DNA of 64,000 bases from Aldehydirespirator sp965220485 (GTDB lineage: Bacteria > Actinomycetota > Acidimicrobiia > Acidimicrobiales > Aldehydirespiratoraceae), in assembly GCA_965220485.1 (NCBI GenBank), contig OZ244832.1:1922001-1986000 (forward strand). The letters are read 5' to 3'. This document shows positions 6,700 through 14,350 of this stretch, in pieces. Made by a program: the position numbers and the translations under genes. Numbering within the stretch: position 1 is the first letter of the stretch; the number at the start of each line of letters is the position of its first letter. A model generated the notes under the pieces. The model saw only the letters and a program-made list of their open reading frames with translations, was not told where the DNA came from and made no database searches.

Positions 6700-9504
6700 A
6701 TGCGGACGTTGATGTGGAGGTGGTTGGCTGCGGTGCTGGGCGTGGTCGCGGTGTTGACCGCGGTGGCGGTCGCGGGGTCTGCTGGCGCCCAGCAGGACGG
6801 CGACTGCTATGTCGCGCTGGTGCTGAGTCCCGGAGAGCGCTGCACCTATCCGGGCACGAGCCAGGACTTCTGGGTCGACGCGGCCGGTCGCGGGCACTTC
6901 GTATTCTTCACCTCTGGCACCGGCATCGACGCGCGCGGCACCACCATCAACGGGGTCACCTACTACTTCAAGGCCTCCAAGCAGGCCGACGGCACCTGGA
7001 TCATCGAAGCCGCAGGACCAACCACCTCGACTCCACCCACAACAACGACAACTACGACCACAACCACCACGACGATGCCGCCGCGCGATGCGGGCGTGCC
7101 CGGCGGCTATTCCGATGTGACCGGCGGGGTCCACAAGCCCGCCATCGACGCGTTGGCTGAGCAGGGTGTGTTTGTGGGCACTGGGTGCGGTGAGGGTTTC
7201 TGCCCGGATGTGGCCCTTGATCGCAAGACGATGGCGGTTTGGATCGTGCGCGTCCTCGACGGCGCGGATCCTGGGGCGGTGTCTGAGTCGAGGTTCGATG
7301 ATCTGGACGAGGGCAGCTTCTATGCGCCGTTCGTCGAGCGTATGGCTGAGCTCGGCGTCACCGGCGGCTGCGGCGACGGCTCGGGCTATTGTCCGGACCG
7401 CAGCGTGACCCGCGCCCAGACGGCTGTGTTGCTGTCCCGGGCCTACGATCTGCCTGACGCTCCGGACCCGGGGTTCGTGGATGTGCCCGCCGACGCGTGG
7501 CATGCCGCCGATGTGGCCAGGCTGGCCGCGTCGGGGATCACTGCGGGTTGCGGCGACGGGACCGGGTTCTGTCCACATCGGCCGACCGCGCGGGCTGAGA
7601 TGGCAACCTTCATCCACCGCGCCCGTGCTCGTCAGTTCGTGTCGGTCGACGCCGGCCATGAGCATTCTTGCGGGGTCAGGGCCGACGGCGCCGTCCGGTG
7701 CTGGGGCTCAAACGAGTGGGGCCAGTCGGCGCCGCCGACGGGCCGGTTCGCCTCTGTGTCGGTCGGCCAGCATTTCTCGTGCGCAGTCGGAGTCGACGGA
7801 ACGCTCGCCTGCTGGGGATCCTCCAACTACGGTCAGACCGCACCTCCGTCGGGAACGTACAGATCTGTTTCTGCCGGCTCGTTCCACGCGTGCGCCGTCA
7901 GGACCGACGACACTCTCGGGTGCTGGGGCTACAACACTTGGGGTCAAGCGACGCCGCCGTCCGGGGAGTTCACCTCGGTCTCCACGGGAGAGTACCATTC
8001 CTGCGCGGTGCGGACCGACCGTACGGTGACCTGTTGGGGACCGGACTGGGATGGCGCCACTCGGGCGCCGTCGTCGAAGTTCCTGTCGACATCGGGTGCT
8101 GCGTTCCATGCGTGCGGCGTCACAGTGGACGGCACCGTGGAGTGTTGGCCGGGCGACAACCGGAACCGTCGCGCGCCTCCGTCCGGACACTTCGTGTCGG
8201 TGTCGGTGGGGGGCGGCCATGCGTGCGGGCTGCGCTCCGACGGCCGCATCCAGTGCTGGGGGGACGACACCGACGGCCAAGCGAGCCCACCGGCGGGCAG
8301 CTTCAAGTCCGTCGCCGCAGGCGACCGCCACTCGTGCGGCGTCGCCACCGACGGTTCCGTCGCGTGCTGGGGATACAACGGCGACGAGCACGCCCAGCCC
8401 CCCGCCGCAGAGTTCGTATCCGTGTCGGCCGGTTCATGGTCCCACTCCTGCGGGCTGACGGCCGCCGGCACCGTCCGATGCTGGGGCTCCAACTACCGAG
8501 GCAAGTCAGCCCCGCCACAAGGCCGGTTCGCGGCAGTGTCCGCCGGATCGACGCACTCATGCGGGATCCGAGCCGACGGGACCATCTCCTGCTGGGGAGA
8601 CAACGCCAGCAGACAATCTTCGCCGCCCCCAGGCAGCCACACATCGATCTCATCCGGCCCGCACTTCACGTGCGCGATACGAACCAGCGGAACGATCCAG
8701 TGCTGGGGCACCAACGAGGCCGGCCGAGCCGACCCGCCGTCCGGAGAGTTCGCTTCTGTGTCCGCAGGCGGGAACCATGCATGCGGCATCAGAAGCAACG
8801 GCACCGCCGTCTGCTGGGGGTTCGACACGCCCGGCCAAGCAGACGCTCCCGAGGGAACGTTCACCTCGCTGTCGACCGGATCGTTTCACTCGTGCGGGAT
8901 ACGCACCGACGGCACCGTGCAGTGCTGGGGCACCGCCAGCACCCGCACCGCTGCCCCCGACGGCACGTTCACATCGGTCTCGGCCGGGTCGTGGCACGCG
9001 TGCGGGATACGCACCGACGGCACCGTGCAGTGCTGGGGCAGAAACCGCGCCGGCCAATCGGACGCTCCTGAGGGCCAATTCACCTCGGTGTCCGCCGGGG
9101 ACGACCACTCATGCGGTGTCCGTCCCGACCGGACAGTGCAATGCTGGGGCGCCGCCGGCGCCGGAAGGGCAACACCGCCAGGTCACCGCTCGTCAACGGC
9201 CGGACCGTCCACAGCAACCGGTGACCCCACCGGTGACGCGACCACTCAGGCCGACAAGACAACCGGCACTGTCGACGAAGCCGGCGACTGCTACGTGGGT
9301 CTGGTGGTGGCCCCACGAGAACGATGCACCTATCCGGGCACCACCCGGGATTTCTGGGTGGACGACTCCGGAAGGGGCCACTTCCTGTTCTCGGTGTCCG
9401 GGTCGGGAATCGACAACCGCAACACCACGTTCAACGGCGTCCGCTACAACTTCGCCGCCACCAAGCAGCCAGACGGAACCTGGACAGTCGAAGCGGCCGG
9501 ATAG
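6700..9504 (+). CDS. Large secreted protein: SLH repeats plus 14 RCC1-like repeats
   Basis: ATG 6700 follows GGAGGA (6691-6696), so the longer frame from 6685 is not used. After the signal peptide comes a 73-residue cysteine-containing domain (GDCYVALVLSPGERCTYPGT), a Thr-rich linker (about 109-130), three SLH repeats, then 14 tandem repeats of 35-39 residues with the pattern SVSAGxxHxCGxRxDGTVxCWG, and finally a second copy of the 73-residue domain (GDCYVGLVVAPRERCTYPGT). RCC1-like repeats form beta propellers. SLH modules suggest cell-surface attachment; the ligand is unknown. It follows the SLH protease on the same strand after about 58 bp and may share its surface role. Confidence 0.87.
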   Translation: MRTLMWRWLAAVLGVVAVLTAVAVAGSAGAQQDGDCYVALVLSPGERCTYPGTSQDFWVDAAGRGHFVFFTSGTGIDARGTTINGVTYYFKASKQADGTWIIEAAGPTTSTPPTTTTTTTTTTTTMPPRDAGVPGGYSDVTGGVHKPAIDALAEQGVFVGTGCGEGFCPDVALDRKTMAVWIVRVLDGADPGAVSESRFDDLDEGSFYAPFVERMAELGVTGGCGDGSGYCPDRSVTRAQTAVLLSRAYDLPDAPDPGFVDVPADAWHAADVARLAASGITAGCGDGTGFCPHRPTARAEMATFIHRARARQFVSVDAGHEHSCGVRADGAVRCWGSNEWGQSAPPTGRFASVSVGQHFSCAVGVDGTLACWGSSNYGQTAPPSGTYRSVSAGSFHACAVRTDDTLGCWGYNTWGQATPPSGEFTSVSTGEYHSCAVRTDRTVTCWGPDWDGATRAPSSKFLSTSGAAFHACGVTVDGTVECWPGDNRNRRAPPSGHFVSVSVGGGHACGLRSDGRIQCWGDDTDGQASPPAGSFKSVAAGDRHSCGVATDGSVACWGYNGDEHAQPPAAEFVSVSAGSWSHSCGLTAAGTVRCWGSNYRGKSAPPQGRFAAVSAGSTHSCGIRADGTISCWGDNASRQSSPPPGSHTSISSGPHFTCAIRTSGTIQCWGTNEAGRADPPSGEFASVSAGGNHACGIRSNGTAVCWGFDTPGQADAPEGTFTSLSTGSFHSCGIRTDGTVQCWGTASTRTAAPDGTFTSVSAGSWHACGIRTDGTVQCWGRNRAGQSDAPEGQFTSVSAGDDHSCGVRPDRTVQCWGAAGAGRATPPGHRSSTAGPSTATGDPTGDATTQADKTTGTVDEAGDCYVGLVVAPRERCTYPGTTRDFWVDDSGRGHFLFSVSGSGIDNRNTTFNGVRYNFAATKQPDGTWTVEAAG

Positions 9505-9512
9505 ACCGACCC

Positions 9513-9619
9513 CTAGGTGGCTGGTGCCAAACTCCCGAAATGGGGGTTTCGCAGTCACAAAACCCCAGGTCAGCGACTTGCGAATTATGGCAAATTGCCA
9601 TTCAACACCAGCCACCTAG
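9513..9619. repeat. 107-bp CTAG-bounded MITE, copy a
   Basis: Terminal inverted repeats CTAGGTGGCTGGTG and CACCAGCCACCTAG enclose a core with AAACTCCCGAAATGGGGGTT and ACAAAACCCCAGGTCAGCGA. Near-identical copies lie at 16835-16941 and 56073-56179, and a truncated one at 58648-58727. It starts 8 bp after the stop of the RCC1 protein gene. No coding capacity. Confidence 0.85.
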
Positions 9620-9681
9620 AGCGTCTGAGCGGGCCCTTGGCGCTGCCGGGAACCTGGACGATCGGGCGCCTCGCCGTCTCG

Positions 9682-9860
9682 GGTGGAGTGAGGGTGTCAC
9701 GTAGCGTCCAGTTGGGTTCACCGGCATACAGCAGAGCGCGAATTCAGTAGTTGTTGAGGTTGGTGAACCCGAAGGCGGCGCGCTTGACCCGTTTCACCAA
9801 GTGGTTGGCGGCCTCGGTGGCGGCGTTGATGACCGCGCGGCGTGCCAGGCAGCGACTTGG
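9682..9860 (-). pseudogene. C-terminal remnant of an ISL3-type transposase
   Basis: Minus-strand translation gives RRAVINAATEAANHLVKRVK, RAAFGFTNLNNY, a TGA (9746-9744), then IRALLYAGEPNWTLRDTLTP in the same frame. This matches the C-terminus of ISL3-family transposases, where NLNNYRIRALLYAG is usual; the stop is a CGA-to-TGA change. Nothing of the catalytic core remains. Confidence 0.6.
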
Positions 9861-10339
9861 TGTCTCCAGCGCCAAAGGGTGCCGCCGAACGGGTTGATCG
9901 CCATATTGGCATGTCGTCGGCGTGGACCGCGGGGGTCAGGTCGAGGGGCCGGATGGAGCGGCTGACCTCTTCAAGGAGGTCCTCGGTCCCCCAGTTGCCG
10001 AATGGCCGTTCCAGCCAGTACCAACGAGTACCAAGAAGGTTCGCTCAGGCCGAAGCCGACCAGATCGAGATGATGCTCTGAGACACCCGGGTCCTACTTC
10101 GGGTACTCCACCTCGCCGCAGTCCACAACACCAGCAGTGTCCCGTAGTGTCCCGCCAGCCGAACCCGAAGGACTCCACTACCGTCAACAGCACTCACACC
10201 GACACGCCGGGACTCACACCAGAGCCTGCGCAATACCCGGTGAGGTTCAGCCACCCACATAAGGCAACGGGTCCCCCTCAATCGCACTACCCTTGAGATG
10301 TTCTAGAGTGGGGGTGGATCATCAATGCGGAGAGGGCCG
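9861..10339. other. Gene-free stretch
   Basis: I find no frame with credible protein features on either strand, only low-complexity Arg/Ser/Pro translations. It probably holds degraded mobile-element sequence continuing from the ISL3 remnant, plus the promoter region of the AbiE pair. A ribosome binding site (GGAGAGG, about 10329-10335) precedes ATG 10340. Confidence 0.4.
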
Positions 10340-11287
10340 ATGACTGTTGCCAATCCCACTGCCGTCGCCAGCGAAGAATACTGTTACCCCTCCGCCGACA
10401 GTATGCGCTTCTGCGCTGACCCGCTCCCTGATCGCTGGGAGACGGCGCGGCAACGGGCGGGGCTGCCGCACTGGCCGTACTGCGCGCCGGTGCCGATGTC
10501 GCTTCGGCCGGTGGTCAACGACTTGTACGAGCGCCGGGTGGTGATCGTCACCCTCTCTGACCTCGCTGCCTACGACACCGCTGTGACGCCGCAGCGTGCG
10601 GCTCAAGTGCTGCGCCGCGCCGGCTGGCTCGAGCCGCTGCGCGCCCAAGGGGTTTGGCGGGTCGCGACCACCCTATTCTCCGGCGCTCCCGGCTTCGACG
10701 AGCTGATCGGACGCCTCGCCGTGGCCCCCGACACCCCGGCCTGCATCGGCGGGCGGTCGGTGCCGGAGCATCGCGGCTGGCTGCGAATCCCCACACAGCC
10801 CGCCATCGGCCTGTGGCCCGAGGCCCGACTACCGCGCTGCTTGGACCACTATGTCGTGAGACGATGGGAACCACAGGCGCCCCTCGATTCCATCGGTGGC
10901 GTTCCCGCCTGGTCAGCGGACACCCTGGTGGTGTTCATGGCAGCCAAGCCATCGCAGTTCCCCTGGTCATACATCGGTGACTGGCTCCCTGAGGGCTGCG
11001 AATCGCTCACCACGCAGGGGATGCTCACCGAACTAAAAGGACGCTCCCGAGCGGTGTGGCACAAAGCCGCCTACATAGCGCACCGCGGCGAACGAGACGA
11101 CATAGCCGACACCGTGCTGGCGCTCGCCTCGGCTGGCAAAGGCCCCTACCTGCTGGGCGTTCGGCGCGATTGGCACACCCGCCCCGCGCAATGGCAGCCA
11201 CGTTTCGAGGTCATCGACAACATCTTCCCGCACAAATGGTTCCCCAAAGCCGAATATCTCCGCGCCGACCTTGCGATACCTACATGA
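10340..11287 (+). CDS. abiEi: AbiEi-like antitoxin (type IV toxin-antitoxin system)
   Basis: The start at 10340 is chosen because GGAGAGG sits 6 bp upstream. The 315-residue protein has a winged-helix region (LYERRVVIVTLSDLAAYDTAVTP, then AAQVLRRAGWLEPL) followed by an AbiEi-type C-terminal domain with GWLRIPTQPAIGLWP and AWSADTLVVFMAAKPSQFPW. AbiEi proteins repress the operon and counter the toxin without binding it. The stop overlaps the toxin start (ATGA, 11284-11287), the usual coupling in abiE operons. Phage-abortive infection is the known role of the family; activity here is inferred. Confidence 0.75.
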   Translation: MTVANPTAVASEEYCYPSADSMRFCADPLPDRWETARQRAGLPHWPYCAPVPMSLRPVVNDLYERRVVIVTLSDLAAYDTAVTPQRAAQVLRRAGWLEPLRAQGVWRVATTLFSGAPGFDELIGRLAVAPDTPACIGGRSVPEHRGWLRIPTQPAIGLWPEARLPRCLDHYVVRRWEPQAPLDSIGGVPAWSADTLVVFMAAKPSQFPWSYIGDWLPEGCESLTTQGMLTELKGRSRAVWHKAAYIAHRGERDDIADTVLALASAGKGPYLLGVRRDWHTRPAQWQPRFEVIDNIFPHKWFPKAEYLRADLAIPT

Positions 11288-12228
11288 CCCTTCACCAACA
11301 CGACCTCCGGCGCTACTACCCCAAAGCCGACGAGTACATCCGACAGGCGCTAGCCGCCGATGTGGCCTTCGACCATCTCCTCGCCCTCATGGCGCAGGAC
11401 CAACTGTTCGATGTCTGCGATCTCGTTTTTAAAGGCGGCACCGCTTTCCGCAAGTATCGCTTCGATGGCACCGGTCGTCTCTCCACCGACCTCGATTTCG
11501 ACGGCGCGCCCGGCGCCGACGCTCTTGTCGCCGAGGAAATCGACGGCCAGAGCCTCTCCGGTTTCGAGTTCTCCATCAGCGAGCGCCGCGGCTTCTACAC
11601 CGTCCATGTCCGCACACCCTTCGACATCGAAGTAGCCACCAAGATGGACTTCTCCACCCGAGGGCTCTGGCTGGACCCCGAAACCGTGGCCCCTCTACCA
11701 GTGGCCATCCACGACCGCTACGACATCGCCCTGCCGTCAATCCCGGTCGTCTCCGTTGACGAGAACGTTGCCGAGAAACTCTCCCGCTGGCAGAACGACC
11801 CGCTCGTGCGGGACCTCCACGACCTCGCGCACTCCCGCCGCCTCATCCGCTCCCCGGAGCTGGTCACGCGGATGTGGGTGCTCAAATCGCACCAATCCAT
11901 GACCCAGCCGCGGACCCGACACCCCCAAGGAAAACCCGCCGCGGTCGTCGAAGACCTGTTCAAGCCCCACCCGGCCTCCATCTTCGACCTGCAAGACCTC
12001 ATATACCCCCAACAAGTCCCCGACATCCACAAGACCGAGCTGATCCAGCGCTGGCTGAACCAACTGCCCCAGCAATACGACTTCTGCCGGGCCGCGCTAG
12101 AACCGCCGCTCAACGAACTAGCCGCAGACATCGGACATCTCGCCTGGCGCATCCCCCAAGAGATCGACGACATCCAAGCAACAACCCGATCCCAGCAGCA
12201 ACCAGAAATCGGGCTCCTCGACCTATAG
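11284..12228 (+). CDS. abiEii: AbiEii/AbiGii-type nucleotidyltransferase toxin
   Basis: The 314-residue protein has the AbiEii motifs in order: FKGGTAFRKY near residue 50 (GGT...RK), STDLDFD near 67 (the catalytic D-x-D), VSVDENVAEKLSRWQND near 155 and VRDLHDLAHSRR just after (motifs III and IV). AbiEii enzymes add nucleotides to RNA acceptors such as tRNA and arrest growth. ATG 11284 was chosen over upstream starts because it overlaps the antitoxin stop and begins the conserved region. All key residues are visible, so the toxin looks intact. Confidence 0.85.
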   Translation: MTLHQHDLRRYYPKADEYIRQALAADVAFDHLLALMAQDQLFDVCDLVFKGGTAFRKYRFDGTGRLSTDLDFDGAPGADALVAEEIDGQSLSGFEFSISERRGFYTVHVRTPFDIEVATKMDFSTRGLWLDPETVAPLPVAIHDRYDIALPSIPVVSVDENVAEKLSRWQNDPLVRDLHDLAHSRRLIRSPELVTRMWVLKSHQSMTQPRTRHPQGKPAAVVEDLFKPHPASIFDLQDLIYPQQVPDIHKTELIQRWLNQLPQQYDFCRAALEPPLNELAADIGHLAWRIPQEIDDIQATTRSQQQPEIGLLDL

Positions 12229-12237
12229 AACTCGCTT

Positions 12238-12253
12238 AGATATCTAGATATCT
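12238..12253. promoter_or_regulatory. Perfect 16-bp palindrome just after the AbiE operon
   Basis: AGATATCTAGATATCT begins 10 bp after the abiEii stop. It is too AT-rich, and lacks a following T tract, to be a convincing intrinsic terminator. It could be a protein-binding site or a boundary scar of the AbiE cassette. Confidence 0.3.
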
Positions 12254-12324
12254 TGCATTCTCACTACCAAGGTCGTGTGATCGGGACACCGCCACGGGGG
12301 ATCAGATGGCACCGCAGGGAGATG

Positions 12325-12632
12325 CTAAGCCCGAATCCACCGGTGCGGTGGGTTCCATGGGTGTGGCGCGTCCACCAGAAAGACATTCTGACATGGAAGA
12401 ATGGTGTTGTCAGCGACACTCATCCTGGCCACGCGAGGCGGCACTTTCTGTGAGCAGCACACCAGGTGGGATCGACGGGCTGGAAACGGTGCTCGATCGC
12501 GGTTCGCCACGAACATCAAGCAGTTAACCACCCCACATGTGGCAAACCGATTGAAGATCGTTCTGTCGGTGGTGGCATCGATGCTGGCGAACCATCCCCC
12601 ACCGGCCCGCCCATCGGTGGATCCAGGCTTAG
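12325..12632. mobile_element. Non-coding TIR-bounded element A (308 bp)
   Basis: The ends CTAAGCCCGAATCCACCGG (left) and CGGTGGATCCAGGCTTAG (right) are inverted repeats. The interior shares stretches with element B at 18553-18792: CCAGAAAG...CTGACATGG, then TCTGGCCACGA/CTGGCCACGC and CTTxCTGTGAGCAGCA. A third copy of the ends bounds 22388-22654. Probably a deletion derivative of an insertion sequence whose transposase start (GTGAGCAGCA) is the only coding vestige. Confidence 0.55.
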
Positions 12633-12724
12633 GACGTGCGCGGATAGGTGAGGTTCAGCACCACGATGCCGTCGGATTGCAGGTGCCTCGTGCCTTCGCG
12701 GCCGCCTATCCGCGTGGCCCCTTA
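12629..12724. repeat. 96-bp MITE with IS5-element ends, copy 1
   Basis: The left end TTAGGACGTGCGCGGATAGG and the right end (reverse-complemented TAAGGGGCCACGCGGATAGG) match the terminal repeats of the IS5-family element at 3959-4917. It is flanked by TTA on both sides. The interior CACGATGCCGTCGGATTGCA recurs in the copy at 22223-22391. It is likely mobilised in trans by the IS5-type transposase. Confidence 0.7.
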
Positions 12725-12815
12725 GAGGCTCGCTGACGGGATGCTCGCCGTCTCGGCGATGGCGTCATCCAGTGGCGCGGGCTCGATGTCGCCCAGCAGC
12801 GGGTGGCTAGAAAGG
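12722..12815 (-). pseudogene. Duplicated 3' end of an NAD-dependent epimerase gene
   Basis: Minus-strand translation is HPLLGDIEPAPLDDAIAET followed by ASIPSASL and TAA. The intact epimerase at 22651-23583 ends LLGDVEPTPLDDAIAETASI then LSASR and TAA. The fragment is about 30 codons, diverged, and its stop codon lies in the TTA at the end of MITE copy 1. Nothing of the Rossmann domain is present. Confidence 0.7.
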
Positions 12816-12917
12816 GAAGTCGAGGTGACTTGCTCAACTTCGCGAGAGAAATCCACGGCGACCTGCGTCGCTGAGGCGTTAGCCTGCGCGACAGACCGCA
12901 TTCCAGCTGTTCACTCT

Positions 12918-13038
12918 GACTCGCCCGCAAACTCTCCGACGTGGATCCGTTGCTGGTGCCACCCAGGTCTACAAGTGGGACGTAGTGCTGGCCGACTCGC
13001 CCGCAAACTCTCCGACGTGGATCCGTTGCTGGTGCCAC
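12918..13038. repeat. 45-bp direct repeat pair upstream of the meaB 3' end
   Basis: The 45-bp sequence beginning GACTCGCCCGCAAACTCTCC occurs at 12918-12962 and exactly again at 12994-13038, 76 bp apart. The intervening 31 bp are unrelated. The role is unknown; the identical copies suggest a recent duplication. Confidence 0.8.
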
Positions 13039-13077
13039 TCCAAGTAGGCCTTACCGGGTCTGACTCCGTCGGTGCTC

Positions 13078-14037
13078 CTATGGACGCGACAGGAGCTGCT
13101 CGACGGCCGACTCGGGGGTAATCTGGCCATGCTCGACGGCCTGCTCCAGCTCGTCTCGGCGGTCGGCCAGGCCGGGCTGAGACTCGAACTGCTCCAGCAG
13201 GCGGCGCTCCAGCAGCACTTGCATCCAGGCGAGACGGCCCCGGGCCCGGCGGCGAGCCAGTCCACCGGAGGCCTCCAGCTGGCGGCGATGCTCAACGATG
13301 CTGTCCCACAGCTCGTCCACGCCCGCTCCGTTCAGGGCCGAGACCGTCATCACCGGGGGCGGCCCCGCCTCGCTGGTCGGTGCCAGCAGGGGCAGGGCCC
13401 GGCGGATCTCGGCCGCGGCCAGCCGGGCCGGCTGCTCGTTTGCGCCGTCGGCCTTGTTGACGGCCAGCACATCGGCCAGCTCCAGCAGACCCCTCTTGAT
13501 CGCCTGCAGCTCGTCGCCCGCGCCAGCCAGAGCCAGCACGCACAGGCAGTCGACCGACGCGTGCACGGCTGCCTCCGACTGGCCGACGCCCATGGTCTCA
13601 ACCAGCACCAAGTCGCAGCCGGCCGCCTCCAGGACGGTGATTGCGCGCGGGGTCGTGCTGGTGACGCCACCGAGCGTCCCCGCCGAAGGCGACGGCCGGA
13701 TGAAGGCGTTCTCGTCGGCGGCCAGCCTGGCCATGCGGGTCTTGTCGCCCAGGATCGATCCGCCCGTGATCATGCTCGAGGGATCGACCGCCAGCACGCC
13801 GACCCGGTGGCCGGCACCGGTGAGCCGGGTTCCCAGAGCGTCTATCAGCGTCGACTTGCCCGCACCGGGGACGCCGCTGATGCCCACCCGGTGGGCTCCA
13901 CCGGCGTGGGGCAGCAGCCGGGCCAGCAGCTCCTGGGCGAGACGGCGGTCATCGGACCGAGTCGACTCCACCAAAGTGATGGCGCGGCCCATGGCTGTGC
14001 GGTCGCCCGCCAGCACACCGGCGATCAGGTCATCCAT
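13078..14037 (-). CDS. meaB: Methylmalonyl-CoA mutase-associated GTPase MeaB (ArgK family)
   Basis: MeaB is a G3E GTPase that gates adenosylcobalamin delivery to, and protection of, methylmalonyl-CoA mutase, whose gene is the next upstream. The start at 14037 (GGGGGA 5 bp upstream) gives 319 residues, the usual length. Visible: Walker A GVPGAGKST near residue 57, VDPSSMITGGSILGDKTRM (the GTPase-linked loop), VETMGVGQSE and NKADG for guanine binding. The longer frame to 14151 would read through a dispersed repeat and is rejected. The pair lies in the same orientation, supporting cotranscription. Confidence 0.94.
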   Translation of the reverse strand: MDDLIAGVLAGDRTAMGRAITLVESTRSDDRRLAQELLARLLPHAGGAHRVGISGVPGAGKSTLIDALGTRLTGAGHRVGVLAVDPSSMITGGSILGDKTRMARLAADENAFIRPSPSAGTLGGVTSTTPRAITVLEAAGCDLVLVETMGVGQSEAAVHASVDCLCVLALAGAGDELQAIKRGLLELADVLAVNKADGANEQPARLAAAEIRRALPLLAPTSEAGPPPVMTVSALNGAGVDELWDSIVEHRRQLEASGGLARRRARGRLAWMQVLLERRLLEQFESQPGLADRRDELEQAVEHGQITPESAVEQLLSRP

Positions 14038-14111
14038 CGGTGTCCCCCACCGAGATTGACGTAGAGACAGGGCGAGTAGGTGACGCCGCCTCGCGGTGCG
14101 GCGAAGTGTCT

Positions 14112-14208
14112 CCCGCTCTTGTTCGCTGCGCTCACGGGCCGCTCGGGCCACGGCCTCGCTGAGCGCCTCGTGATATTCCCATGATGCTGCCTACCCGCTC
14201 GGCCTCTT
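14112..14208 (-). repeat. 97-bp dispersed repeat, copy D1
   Basis: On the minus strand it begins AAGAGGCCGAGCGGGTAGGC and ends with CTCAGCGAGGCCGTGGCCCG plus AGCGGCCCGTGAGCGCAGCG. Matching copies are at 18791-18887 and 38337-38434; the ends are conserved and the middle varies. It sits directly upstream of meaB. Confidence 0.65.
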
Positions 14209-14350
14209 GGTTGACCACCGTACAGGGGGTCAACTGCATCAGTTTCGTGACACGGGCACCCACCAGCAGCCGCGGACTCACCCTGACAGGCCGAGGCGAC
14301 GAGGCGGCCCAGGCGGCGGTGGAGGGCGGGCACCCACCAACAGCAGGGGC

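Noticed and set aside
14037..14151. Longer N-terminus for MeaB (ARAARERSEQERETLR)
   Set aside because: The stretch is translation of the dispersed repeat D1, which is also found at two unrelated places; the ribosome binding site favours 14037.
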